A DNA stretch of 20,790 bases from positions 1-20,790 of the forward strand of contig CAZKDJ010000055.1 in the NCBI GenBank assembly GCA_964551295.1. Reading direction: 5' to 3'. The notes under the pieces are model-generated. The model ran no database searches and was not told the DNA's origin. It was given only the letters and a program-made list of their open reading frames with translations. The translations under genes were made by a program, and so were the position numbers. Within the stretch, counting starts at the first letter, position 1. Each line of letters opens with the position of its first letter. Of the stretch, positions 13,437-20,650 are shown piece by piece. Source of the stretch: JAFGED01 sp964551295. GTDB taxonomy: Bacteria > Chloroflexota > Anaerolineae > B4-G1.

Positions 13437-14938
13437 GGACGCACCGGCCGAAGTGGGCGCGCTGGACGCTGCTGGCGCTCCTGTTGTTGGCGTTGGCGCT
13501 GCGGCTGCCACCAATGCTGGACAACCGCTTCCACCCCGACGAGGCGCTGTACGGCTACTGGGGGCTCCTTATCGCGCTGGGGAGGGATCCGGTATTGGCG
13601 AATGTGCCGGTTTACAAGCCGCCGCTGCTGCCCTACTTGATCATGGCGACGCAGGGGCTTTTGAGCAAGTCCGAGTTCGCCGTGCGCCTGCCGGGCTTGA
13701 TGGGTGGAGTGCTGACCGTCCCTCTGACCGCCGCGTTGGCCCATGCCCTCTACCGCGACCGGTGGGCGGCGGTGGCGGCTGCCGCTTGTGTGGCGCTCTC
13801 GCCCTTTGCCATCCTCTTCTCCGCCACGGCCTTTACCGACCCGCCGATGGTGGCGCTGGGACTGGGAGCCTGCCTGGCGGCGGCGCGCAGCCGACCGAGG
13901 TGGGCCGGGCTGCTGACCGGACTGTCGCTGGCGACCAAACAGACCGGCTTGGCGTGGCTGCCGCTGGCGGTTCTCGTCCTGATCTCCAACCTCCAATCTC
14001 CAATCTCCAATCTCGCCAAGAGTCTGGGTCAACTCGCGGTTGCATTTGCAGCAGTGGTCGGCGTGATCTTCTTTTGGGACACGATACGGGTGGCGCAGGG
14101 CGCGGAGGGCTTTTGGAGCCTGGGCGTCACCGGCTACGGGGGATTGCGCTTCATCTGGCCGCACGAGTTGGGAACCCGGCTGCGCGGCTGGGCCGACCTG
14201 GCGCGCTATCTCTACGTCTCGCCCGTCGTCAACGGGGCGTTGCTCTTCGGCCTACCCGTCCTGACGTGGCACGCTCTCCTCCACCGCCCGCGTACCCACA
14301 AAGCTGCTATCGACTTGTTACTTGTATCCTTTCTCCTGGTCTACTTTTTTCTGCACTGGTTGTGGGCTTTCCCAATCTGGGATCGCTACCTGTTGTCCTT
14401 GCTGCCCATCCTGGCCATCCTCCTGGGCCGTATTGTTACGCTTCTGATCTCTTGGCTGCAACACATTTCCCTCAACTTGCCTGCCACTCGCCATTGTTCA
14501 TTCTTCATTGTTCATTGCTCATTGTTCATTGCCTTGATTTTCCCCGCCTGGAACGCCGCTGCCCACAGTCACTATCCCGTCGGCGGCGACCATGGCGCGT
14601 ACGATGGCATCGATCATGTCGCCGCGTTTCTGAACAGCCAGCCTGAAGGAACGGTGGTCTACCAGCATTGGCTCGGTTGGGAGTACGATTACTACCTGTT
14701 CGACGGCCCCATCTCCCTGGCCTACTGGCCGACCCCGGCCTGGTTGGCGCAGGACGTATGCGCGTTCGGAGCACAGGACCCGCGCTACATCACATTCCCA
14801 GCGTGGGAATCGTCCGCCCGGGTAGAGCAGGCGCTGGCGGAGGTGGGCTTTGGATTGAGTCCGGTGCTGGCCACCGCCCGCCGCGATGGCGCGCCTACGT
14901 TCACCGTCTATCAAATTCGACCATTATCCAGCCCATGA
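13433..14938 (+). CDS. GT39-type (PMT/ArnT-like) membrane glycosyltransferase
   Basis: With GTG 13433, which overlaps the preceding stop as GTGA, the protein is 501 residues. An upstream TTG at 13379 would overlap the GT2 gene by 58 bp and adds nothing conserved. It has many TM helices and the GT-C signature in the first periplasmic loop, FHPDEALYGYW (33-43, with D36-E37), followed by KPPLLPYL (62-69) and FAVRLPGLMGG. Such enzymes transfer a sugar from polyprenyl phosphate to a protein or glycan outside the membrane. Two low-complexity tracts are in frame: a heptamer array encoding NLQSPISNL (about 184-194), and TTCATT repeats encoding CSFFIVHCSLFIAL (about 355-368), the latter within a hydrophobic segment. 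The TGA overlaps the next gene as ATGA. Confidence 0.87.
   Translation: MRTHRPKWARWTLLALLLLALALRLPPMLDNRFHPDEALYGYWGLLIALGRDPVLANVPVYKPPLLPYLIMATQGLLSKSEFAVRLPGLMGGVLTVPLTAALAHALYRDRWAAVAAAACVALSPFAILFSATAFTDPPMVALGLGACLAAARSRPRWAGLLTGLSLATKQTGLAWLPLAVLVLISNLQSPISNLAKSLGQLAVAFAAVVGVIFFWDTIRVAQGAEGFWSLGVTGYGGLRFIWPHELGTRLRGWADLARYLYVSPVVNGALLFGLPVLTWHALLHRPRTHKAAIDLLLVSFLLVYFFLHWLWAFPIWDRYLLSLLPILAILLGRIVTLLISWLQHISLNLPATRHCSFFIVHCSLFIALIFPAWNAAAHSHYPVGGDHGAYDGIDHVAAFLNSQPEGTVVYQHWLGWEYDYYLFDGPISLAYWPTPAWLAQDVCAFGAQDPRYITFPAWESSARVEQALAEVGFGLSPVLATARRDGAPTFTVYQIRPLSSP
13982..14014. repeat. Heptamer array CAATCTC (3 perfect + 1 imperfect copies) in the GT39 gene
   Basis: CAACCTC followed by three perfect CAATCTC units (13994-14014), preceded by a partial unit. 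It is in frame and encodes ISNLQSPISNL. Confidence 0.85.
14494..14532. repeat. TTCATTG-like tandem tract in the GT39 gene
   Basis: Successive TTCATT-C/G units (TTCATTCT, TCATTGT, TCATTGC, TCATTGT, TCATTGC), roughly 7-8 nt each. It is in frame and encodes part of a predicted membrane helix (FFIVHCSLFIAL). Confidence 0.65.
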
Positions 14939-17900
14939 CTCAGCCTACCAACTACCAATCTACCAATTTACCTATCCCCAATCTCCTCCGCGACTTGGTG
15001 GCTGTTGCCCTGCTATGGTCACTGGTGATCGCCCTTTACTGGCGCATCGCGCTGGCGGGACGTGTGCTGGCGGGTGGGGACGTCTTTACCTACTTTTACC
15101 CCTACTGGGCCGGGGCGACGCAGGCGGCTCGGGCCGGGCGTTTGCCGCTCTGGAACCCCTATCTTTTCATGGGAGCGCCGTTCTTGGCCAACAGCCAGGT
15201 GGGCGTGTTCTATCCGCTCAACTGGCCGCTGTGGCTCCTGCTGCCCGCTCACCGGTCCGTTCACCTGACCATCGTGCTGCACCTATGCCTGGCGGCGCTC
15301 AACGTGTATCTCTGGGCCCGCACGTCGCTGCAAATGAAGTGGATCGGGGCGTGGGCGGCGGGAGCAGCCTTTGCCCTGGGAGGATACCTGGGCGCGCAGG
15401 TAGAGCACGTCAACCAGCTACAGGGGCTGGCGTGGCTGCCGCTGATGCTGCTGCTGTATGACAAATCTCCAATCTCCAGTCTCGAAGCAGCGATTGGCAA
15501 CCAATGGTTGCACCGAATCGGCGAGTCGGCGAGTTGGCGAATCAGAGTGATGGCCTTTGTGGGGCTCGTCGTCGTCATCGCCCTCGTCCTCCTCGCCGGC
15601 CACACACAGACGGCTTTTATTTCGTTGGTCGGGCTGGCGGTTTATGGGTTGGGGCCGGCCCTGTGGCAGAACCTTACGCAGGTTTGGCGACATTTTCGAA
15701 ATCGAAAGGGCCCTGCCCAGTCGCAGGCGTTCTCATGGCGAGGATTGCGCACGACCTCCGCAAGGTTAGTCATCTTGGTCGTAGCCGCGACGCTCGGCGC
15801 GCTGTTGGCGGCGGTGCAGTTGGTTCCTACGTGGGAGTTGACGCGGCTATCGGTGCGCGCCGAGGGGCTGCCGTTCAAGGAGCGCATCTCTTTCTCCCTC
15901 ACGCCCTTCTACTTGACGCGCGCACTGCTGCCTGTCTACGTCGACCCCGTGCTGCCCGAACACATTGAGCACGTCGTCTACGTTGGCATCGCCGGCCTGG
16001 CCCTCGCCGCCGTGGCATTACGTATCACGCATCGCCCGTCACGTGATGCACAATCTCCAATCTCCAATCTCCAACCCCGCAAACCGACCGTTTTGTTCTT
16101 GGCGCTCCTTGGCCTCTTTCTCTCCCTCGGCGCCTATAATCCGCTGTATTGGCTCCTGGCTCGCTTTGTTCCTGGCTTTGCCCACTTTCGCGTGCCGGGC
16201 CGCTGGCTGGCGCTGTGCGCGCTGGGCCTGGCGGCGCTGGTGGGGTGGGGCGCCGGAACGCTGTGGCGCTGCCGAGGGCGGCTCTCTCGGTGCGGTCTGG
16301 CGATTTTCGCGGTCGTGCTCCTGCTGATGGTGGGATGGGCGGTGGTGGGCGTGCGCGTCGGCGAGGGAGGGCAGACGGGCTGGTCGACCGTCGTCGGGTG
16401 GATCGTGGGGATCATCCTGGCGTTGGGGCTGCTCGTCGTGGCTGCGCGTAAGCCGCGAGTGGCAGTGATGGGTCTGCTGGTGCTCTTGGTCGGGGAGCTG
16501 TTTGCGGCATCCACCGCTCTGTCTCACTCCCGCGCCACCGCTTCCCAGGCCTTTACCGGCCTCCGCCCCGCCATCGCCCACTTGCTGGCCTCTGATTCCC
16601 CTCCCCCCTTGGGGGAGGGCCAAGGAGGGGGTGCTCGCTTCCTCAGCATGTCGGATATCACTTTCGACCCCGGCGACCTGGGCGAGATCGAGGCCGCCTA
16701 CGGGCCGCAGATTTCCGCCGACGCGCTCTACGATTACGTGGTCGCCACCAAGCACAAGCAAGTGCTGAGCCCGAACCTACCGTTGGCTTTTGGTGTCCCG
16801 GCCGTCGACGGCTACGACGGCGGCGTGCTGCCGCTGATGCGTTACGTCACGCTCCAGCGGCTTTTCTTGCCTGAGGATGAGATCTCTATCGACGGCCGCC
16901 TGCGCGAGAACCTGACCGCCATCCCCCACGGGCGCTGGCTGAGCCTGTTCAACGTGCGCTACGTCATCACCGACAAGCTGCACGACGCCTGGCTGGACGG
17001 CGTGTTCTACGATCTCCAGTTCGGGGCGCAGCTTGCGCAGGGAGAGGGGGCGCTGGTGGCGTACGTGCCGCGCTTCGAGGCGACGGCGCTGGGACTCGTC
17101 TCCACCCGGCGCGGCGGGGAGGCGCTGCTAACGGGCGTGCCCGCCGGCACACCCGTCGGCGTGGTCGAGGTGGGCTTTGACGACGGAACCACGCGCGCCT
17201 TTGAGTTGCGCGCCGGGGAGCACGTGGTCGGGGAGGAGCAGGCGCCGGGCGATGCCGCCGTGGCGCGGCTGCGATGGGATGAGCCCTCCACGCCGGTGAG
17301 CGTTTCTGTGCAGGCGACGCTGCCGGAGGGAGAATTGATCGTGCGCGGGATTAGCCTGATCGACGAGCGCACCCAGGGCTTTCAAGCGCTGGTTCTATCT
17401 GATCAAGGCCGCTATCGACTGGCCCACTCCGGCGATGTCAAGATATATGAGAACCTGGACGTGCAGCCGCGCGCGTTCCTCGTCCACCAGGCGGTTGTGG
17501 CCGCTGATGACGAGGAGGCATTGGCGTTGATGCAGCATGAATCGTTCGATCCGCGGACACACGTTGTCTTGACGCAGCCTGCGGCATGGCAATCCTCCCG
17601 GCCCACCGAGCAAGAGTCCGTGCGCGTCATTCACTACGCCCCGGAGCGGGTCGAGATCGCGCTGGAGGCGAGCGCGCCGGGCTGTCTCGTTCTGACCGAC
17701 GCCTGGTACCCTGGCTGGGAGGCGACGGTGGACGGTGCCCCGACGCAGGTGCACCGGGCCGATCTGCTTTTCCGCGCCGTCCCCGTAGAGGCAGGAGATC
17801 ACCAGGTCGTTTTCTCGTTTCGCCCGCAGAGCCTGCGTACCGGCACAGCCTTCAGCCTGGTCGGGCTGGTCACACTGGTCGCGGCCATGTTTGCTTTGTA

Positions 17901-17970
17901 CAAAGCCGGGCACAATGTTATAATGGGCGTGTTGTTGGGCAATGTTGAAAATAAGGAGGATGGAACATGA
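14935..17970 (+). CDS. YfhO-family membrane protein (GT-C-like)
   Basis: With ATG 14935, which overlaps the previous stop as ATGA, the protein is 1011 residues; an in-frame upstream start at 14668 would lie wholly inside the GT39 gene. The N-terminal loop GGDVFTYFYPYWAGATQAAR (47-66) and LPLWNPYLFMGAPFLANSQ (70-88) match the YfhO family. About a dozen TM helices run to roughly residue 540, followed by a large soluble domain. The end, AWYPGWEATVDGAP (about 923-936) and AVPVEAGDHQVVFSFRPQS, then a last TM helix, is the usual YfhO C-terminus. In Firmicutes YfhO uses polyprenyl-P-sugar made by a GT2 enzyme to decorate teichoic acid; here the acceptor is unknown. At least five short repeat tracts lie in frame (14945, 15463, 15516, 16051, 16599). 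Confidence 0.87.
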   Translation: MTQPTNYQSTNLPIPNLLRDLVAVALLWSLVIALYWRIALAGRVLAGGDVFTYFYPYWAGATQAARAGRLPLWNPYLFMGAPFLANSQVGVFYPLNWPLWLLLPAHRSVHLTIVLHLCLAALNVYLWARTSLQMKWIGAWAAGAAFALGGYLGAQVEHVNQLQGLAWLPLMLLLYDKSPISSLEAAIGNQWLHRIGESASWRIRVMAFVGLVVVIALVLLAGHTQTAFISLVGLAVYGLGPALWQNLTQVWRHFRNRKGPAQSQAFSWRGLRTTSARLVILVVAATLGALLAAVQLVPTWELTRLSVRAEGLPFKERISFSLTPFYLTRALLPVYVDPVLPEHIEHVVYVGIAGLALAAVALRITHRPSRDAQSPISNLQPRKPTVLFLALLGLFLSLGAYNPLYWLLARFVPGFAHFRVPGRWLALCALGLAALVGWGAGTLWRCRGRLSRCGLAIFAVVLLLMVGWAVVGVRVGEGGQTGWSTVVGWIVGIILALGLLVVAARKPRVAVMGLLVLLVGELFAASTALSHSRATASQAFTGLRPAIAHLLASDSPPPLGEGQGGGARFLSMSDITFDPGDLGEIEAAYGPQISADALYDYVVATKHKQVLSPNLPLAFGVPAVDGYDGGVLPLMRYVTLQRLFLPEDEISIDGRLRENLTAIPHGRWLSLFNVRYVITDKLHDAWLDGVFYDLQFGAQLAQGEGALVAYVPRFEATALGLVSTRRGGEALLTGVPAGTPVGVVEVGFDDGTTRAFELRAGEHVVGEEQAPGDAAVARLRWDEPSTPVSVSVQATLPEGELIVRGISLIDERTQGFQALVLSDQGRYRLAHSGDVKIYENLDVQPRAFLVHQAVVAADDEEALALMQHESFDPRTHVVLTQPAAWQSSRPTEQESVRVIHYAPERVEIALEASAPGCLVLTDAWYPGWEATVDGAPTQVHRADLLFRAVPVEAGDHQVVFSFRPQSLRTGTAFSLVGLVTLVAAMFALYKAGHNVIMGVLLGNVENKEDGT
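14945..14985. repeat. CTACCAA array at the N-terminus of the YfhO gene
   Basis: CTACCAA at 14945, 14952 and 14960 (one extra T before the third), followed by TTTACC and CCCCAATCTCC. It begins 10 nt after the start codon and encodes PTNYQSTNLPIPNL. Confidence 0.7.
15463..15483. repeat. Heptamer array CAATCTC (1 perfect, 2 imperfect copies) in the YfhO gene
   Basis: An AAATCTC variant, CAATCTC (15470-15476) and CAGTCTC (15477-15483). It is in frame and encodes KSPISSL in a hydrophilic loop. Confidence 0.7.
15516..15545. repeat. CGGCGAGT octamer array in the YfhO gene
   Basis: AAT-CGGCGAGT-CGGCGAGT-TGGCGAAT-CAG: two perfect octamers and one variant, 32 bp after the heptamer array at 15463. It is in frame and encodes RIGESASWRI. 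Confidence 0.65.
16051..16075. repeat. Heptamer array CAATCTC x3 (second array in the YfhO gene)
   Basis: Three perfect CAATCTC units (16051-16071) plus a partial CAAC. It is in frame and encodes QSPISNLQP between two hydrophobic segments. Confidence 0.85.
16599..16633. repeat. CCCTCCCCC palindromic repeat inside the YfhO gene
   Basis: CCCTCCCCC (16599-16607), 3-nt loop, GGGGGAGGG (16611-16619), then CCAAGGAGGGGGTG. This is the common interspersed 'SPPPLGEG' type of prokaryotic repeat. Here it is in frame and encodes SPPPLGEGQGGG after the TM region. Confidence 0.75.
17896..17924 (+). promoter_or_regulatory. Internal promoter before the AmaP-like gene
   Basis: TTGTAC (17896-17901), 17-bp spacer, perfect TATAAT (17919-17924), embedded in the last codons of the YfhO gene. 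It could express the AmaP-like gene independently of the operon. Confidence 0.55.
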
Positions 17971-18638
17971 ACACGTTTAATCGGGTCGTTGTCGTGGTTG
18001 TCTTGGCGCTCGCTGCAATATTTTGCTGCGTTGTGCTTGCAGGGGCAAGATGGGTGTTTCCAGTACTCGCGAATCAGATGGATGCGCTGGCCCAATCTAT
18101 TGAGAGTGCTCCTTGGTACCAGATTGTGTTGCCGGGCGTCATATTGGCCTTTGTCATAGACTTTGTCCTGTTGTTTTTCATCATCCTTGAGGTACGCCCT
18201 CCCAAGGCCCGGTTCATTCGCGTCGAAAATGCCGCAGGCGGAGAGGTAGAGCTCAATGCCAGTTCTATCGTCGACCGGCTGAAGCAAGAGGTGGACGTCC
18301 TCCCCGGCGTTATCAATGTCAGCCCCAAGCTCACGACCACGCGCAATGGCGTCGCGATCCACCTGAAAGCGGACGTCGCAGAAGGGTCGGACTTGCCAAC
18401 CCAGGGCGAGCGAATCGCGGACAAAGTCCGGGAGGTGATCGAGGAAACGATCGGGCTCAAGATGGCCAGGGAACCCAAGGTCAGCCTGCGCACCGTCTCT
18501 TATTCGGAGGCAGCACAGGGAAAACGGCCGGCTGAGGCGGGAAAGCGCCCACCTACTAAGCCTAAGGTGAGCTCGCCTCTCCTTCCCGATGTAACGAGTT
18601 ATCCGCTGGGCTCGTCGGACGAGGACTCATCTGTCTAA
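17967..18638 (+). CDS. AmaP-like alkaline-shock membrane anchor with Asp23-type domain
   Basis: The 223-residue protein has two N-terminal TM segments (about 7-27 and 52-75). An Asp23-like domain follows (about 91-177): GGEVELNASSIVDRLKQEVD, LPGVINVSPKL, GVAIHLKADVAEGSDLPTQG, then an amphipathic helix IADKVREVIEETIGL. That is the architecture of AmaP, which anchors Asp23 to the membrane in staphylococci as part of cell-envelope stress tolerance. A Pro/Lys-rich polar tail ends the protein. The start is well supported by AAGGAGGA 6 nt upstream; it overlaps the YfhO stop as ATGA. An internal TATAAT promoter precedes it. The last 12 nt overlap the 3' end of the convergent lipoprotein-like gene. 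A separate Asp23 is not in the window. Confidence 0.75.
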   Translation: MNTFNRVVVVVVLALAAIFCCVVLAGARWVFPVLANQMDALAQSIESAPWYQIVLPGVILAFVIDFVLLFFIILEVRPPKARFIRVENAAGGEVELNASSIVDRLKQEVDVLPGVINVSPKLTTTRNGVAIHLKADVAEGSDLPTQGERIADKVREVIEETIGLKMAREPKVSLRTVSYSEAAQGKRPAEAGKRPPTKPKVSSPLLPDVTSYPLGSSDEDSSV

Positions 18639-19193
18639 AATCTGGCCGTAGATGATTGCCTTCTTGGTGCTGATTTTGATGTCCGTTATCACGTAATCGG
18701 CCATGTCGTTCACAACCCAGTCGTCTAGCGCCTGGTTGAGGTTTTCGTTCGCTATCTCGGCGAGTGATTCGGGCATTGGCAGGGGGCCGACGTCTATCTC
18801 TTCCACCGTGGCGACGATGTTGCCGTCTTGGACATCGAGGGTAAGGGCGAGCATGCCGGGCACGTCGGCTGAATCGGTCGTGTGTATCGTGCCGTAGAGC
18901 TTGACGCGGCCGTCACGGAAGATCACTTGAGGCTGGCTGATGGGAGGCGGGTCCTCCATCTCCTCCAGCATCTGCACGGCCAGCGCGGTCATTTCCTCTT
19001 CGGTGATGGTGACGGTGAACGTGCCTTCATCGTCCGCCTCGATCGTCTCCACTTTTTCCTGGAGCTGGTCGAGGGTCTCGTCCGAGGGGGCGACGGTGTA
19101 GGGCGGCTCCGGGCTGCCCAGAATCGTGCCGCAGCAAAAAGTCTGCGCGGCGATGGCCAGGGCAGCGAGCGCAACAACAGCTTTTGAGGGCAA
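18627..19193 (-). CDS. Secreted/lipoprotein-like protein, paralogue 1 (YpmS-like pattern)
   Basis: This protein of unknown function has an N-terminal hydrophobic segment ending in Cys-Cys (AIAAQTFCCG). The mature region contains PPYTV, a coiled segment, VTITEEEMTALAVQMLEEM, then alternating strands ending VGPLPMPESLAEIANENLN and VITDIKIS. The T-x-T/S-E-E-E-M-T-A-L motif recalls the YpmS/DUF2140 or DUF2993 membrane-associated families, as a guess from pattern. About half its residues match the next gene upstream (19290-19856), so the two are tandem paralogues. Three starts are possible: ATG 19232 (inside a hairpin repeat), ATG 19208 and TTG 19193. I choose TTG because it alone lines up with the paralogue's N-terminus (MPSKAVVALA against MHSRVLALAI). 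None has a good Shine-Dalgarno sequence. Confidence 0.72.
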   Translation of the reverse strand: MPSKAVVALAALAIAAQTFCCGTILGSPEPPYTVAPSDETLDQLQEKVETIEADDEGTFTVTITEEEMTALAVQMLEEMEDPPPISQPQVIFRDGRVKLYGTIHTTDSADVPGMLALTLDVQDGNIVATVEEIDVGPLPMPESLAEIANENLNQALDDWVVNDMADYVITDIKISTKKAIIYGQILDR

Positions 19194-19224
19194 TTCTATC
19201 TGTTCCATCCGTTCAATGGGCAAT

Positions 19225-19260
19225 GCCTGCATCTTGCAGGCATGCCGCCAAGATGGCGGC
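19225..19260. repeat. Double hairpin with mutually complementary loops
   Basis: GCCTGC-ATCTT-GCAGGC (19225-19241) is followed after 2 nt by GCCGCC-AAGAT-GGCGGC (19244-19260). Both stems are perfect 6-bp GC-rich stems, and the two 5-nt loops are exact reverse complements, so a kissing interaction is possible. It lies between the tandem lipoprotein-like genes and touches the first possible start of the downstream one. Confidence 0.7.
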
Positions 19261-19289
19261 GCTACCAGTTATTTTCGGGACAGGTCCGG

Positions 19290-19856
19290 TCAGCGAGTCA
19301 TCTGAGCAAAGATGGTCATCTCTTTGTCACCAATTTGGACGTCGGTGATCAGGACATTGCCATCCTCGTCCGATACGCCTTTGGCCAGGGCGTCGTTGAG
19401 GGTCTCGGTCGTCGCCTCTGTGATCGATTCTGGCAGGGGCAGCGGCCCGACCAGCATCTCTTCGATCGTGACGGCAAAGTCGCCCTCCTGGGCATCGATG
19501 GTGAAGGCAACCATACCCGGCAAACTGAACGAGTCGCTCAAATGTATGGTCATGTACAATTCGACGCGGTTATTGCGGAAGAACACTTGCAGTCCGCTGA
19601 TGGGAGGTCCGTCTTCCATCTCGTCGAGCGCCTGTGCGGCTAGCGCGGTCATCTCCTCTTCGGAGATGGTGAGGCTGAAATTGCCGTTCTCGTCCGTCTC
19701 CATCGCGCCCACCCGCTCCTGGAGGCGCTGGACGGTTTCTTCAGAGTGGGTGATGGTGTAGGGCGGTTGCGGGCCGCCCAGCAGATTGGCGCAGCAGCAA
19801 CAGGCCTGCACGGCGACTGATAAAGCGATGGCTAAGGCGAGAACCCTGGAGTGCAT
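19290..19856 (-). CDS. Secreted/lipoprotein-like protein, paralogue 2 (YpmS-like pattern)
   Basis: The 188-residue protein has a basic-start signal sequence (MHSRVLALAIALSVAVQACCCC). VQAC fits a lipobox loosely, with four consecutive cysteines at the expected cleavage site, so a lipid-anchored envelope protein is likely. The mature part parallels the downstream paralogue: PPYTITHSEE, FSLTISEEEMTALAAQALDEMED, GPPISGLQVFFRNNRVELY, LPGMVAFTIDAQEGDF, VGPLPLPESI and VLITDVQIG. The ATG at 19856 has a strong Shine-Dalgarno sequence, AGGAGGT, 4 nt upstream. Its promoter lies within the start of divergent scpB. The function is unknown; the fold pattern suggests an anchored lipid- or ligand-binding domain such as DUF2140/DUF2993, which needs a profile search. 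Confidence 0.75.
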   Translation of the reverse strand: MHSRVLALAIALSVAVQACCCCANLLGGPQPPYTITHSEETVQRLQERVGAMETDENGNFSLTISEEEMTALAAQALDEMEDGPPISGLQVFFRNNRVELYMTIHLSDSFSLPGMVAFTIDAQEGDFAVTIEEMLVGPLPLPESITEATTETLNDALAKGVSDEDGNVLITDVQIGDKEMTIFAQMTR

Positions 19857-19920
19857 AGCTACCTCCTGGCCGAGATTTGTTTGAGGATTGCAGTCTGATA
19901 CTGGATACGGGAGCGTTGCA

Positions 19921-20565
<645 letters not shown>

Positions 20566-20620
20566 GTTGCGAGCATAGATGGGGTTTTGGTTGGCAAGAT
20601 GGTAAAACTGTGGTACATTA

Positions 20621-20650
20621 TTGACGTGATAACCTGTTTTGGGATATACT
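20621..20650 (+). promoter_or_regulatory. Promoter-like sequence at the right end
   Basis: TTGACG (20621-20626), 18-bp spacer, TATACT (20645-20650). It would drive a gene starting beyond the window. The 140-nt leader contains AAGGAGG (20729-20735) and a CCCCTG/CAGGGG stem (about 20740-20767). No gene can be assigned in 20566-20790. Confidence 0.5.

Noticed and set aside
14668..14934. Upstream in-frame extension of the YfhO gene
   Set aside because: It lies entirely within the GT39 gene, has Arg/Gly-rich shadow-frame composition, and the ATG at 14935 forms an ATGA overlap before a normal YfhO N-terminus.
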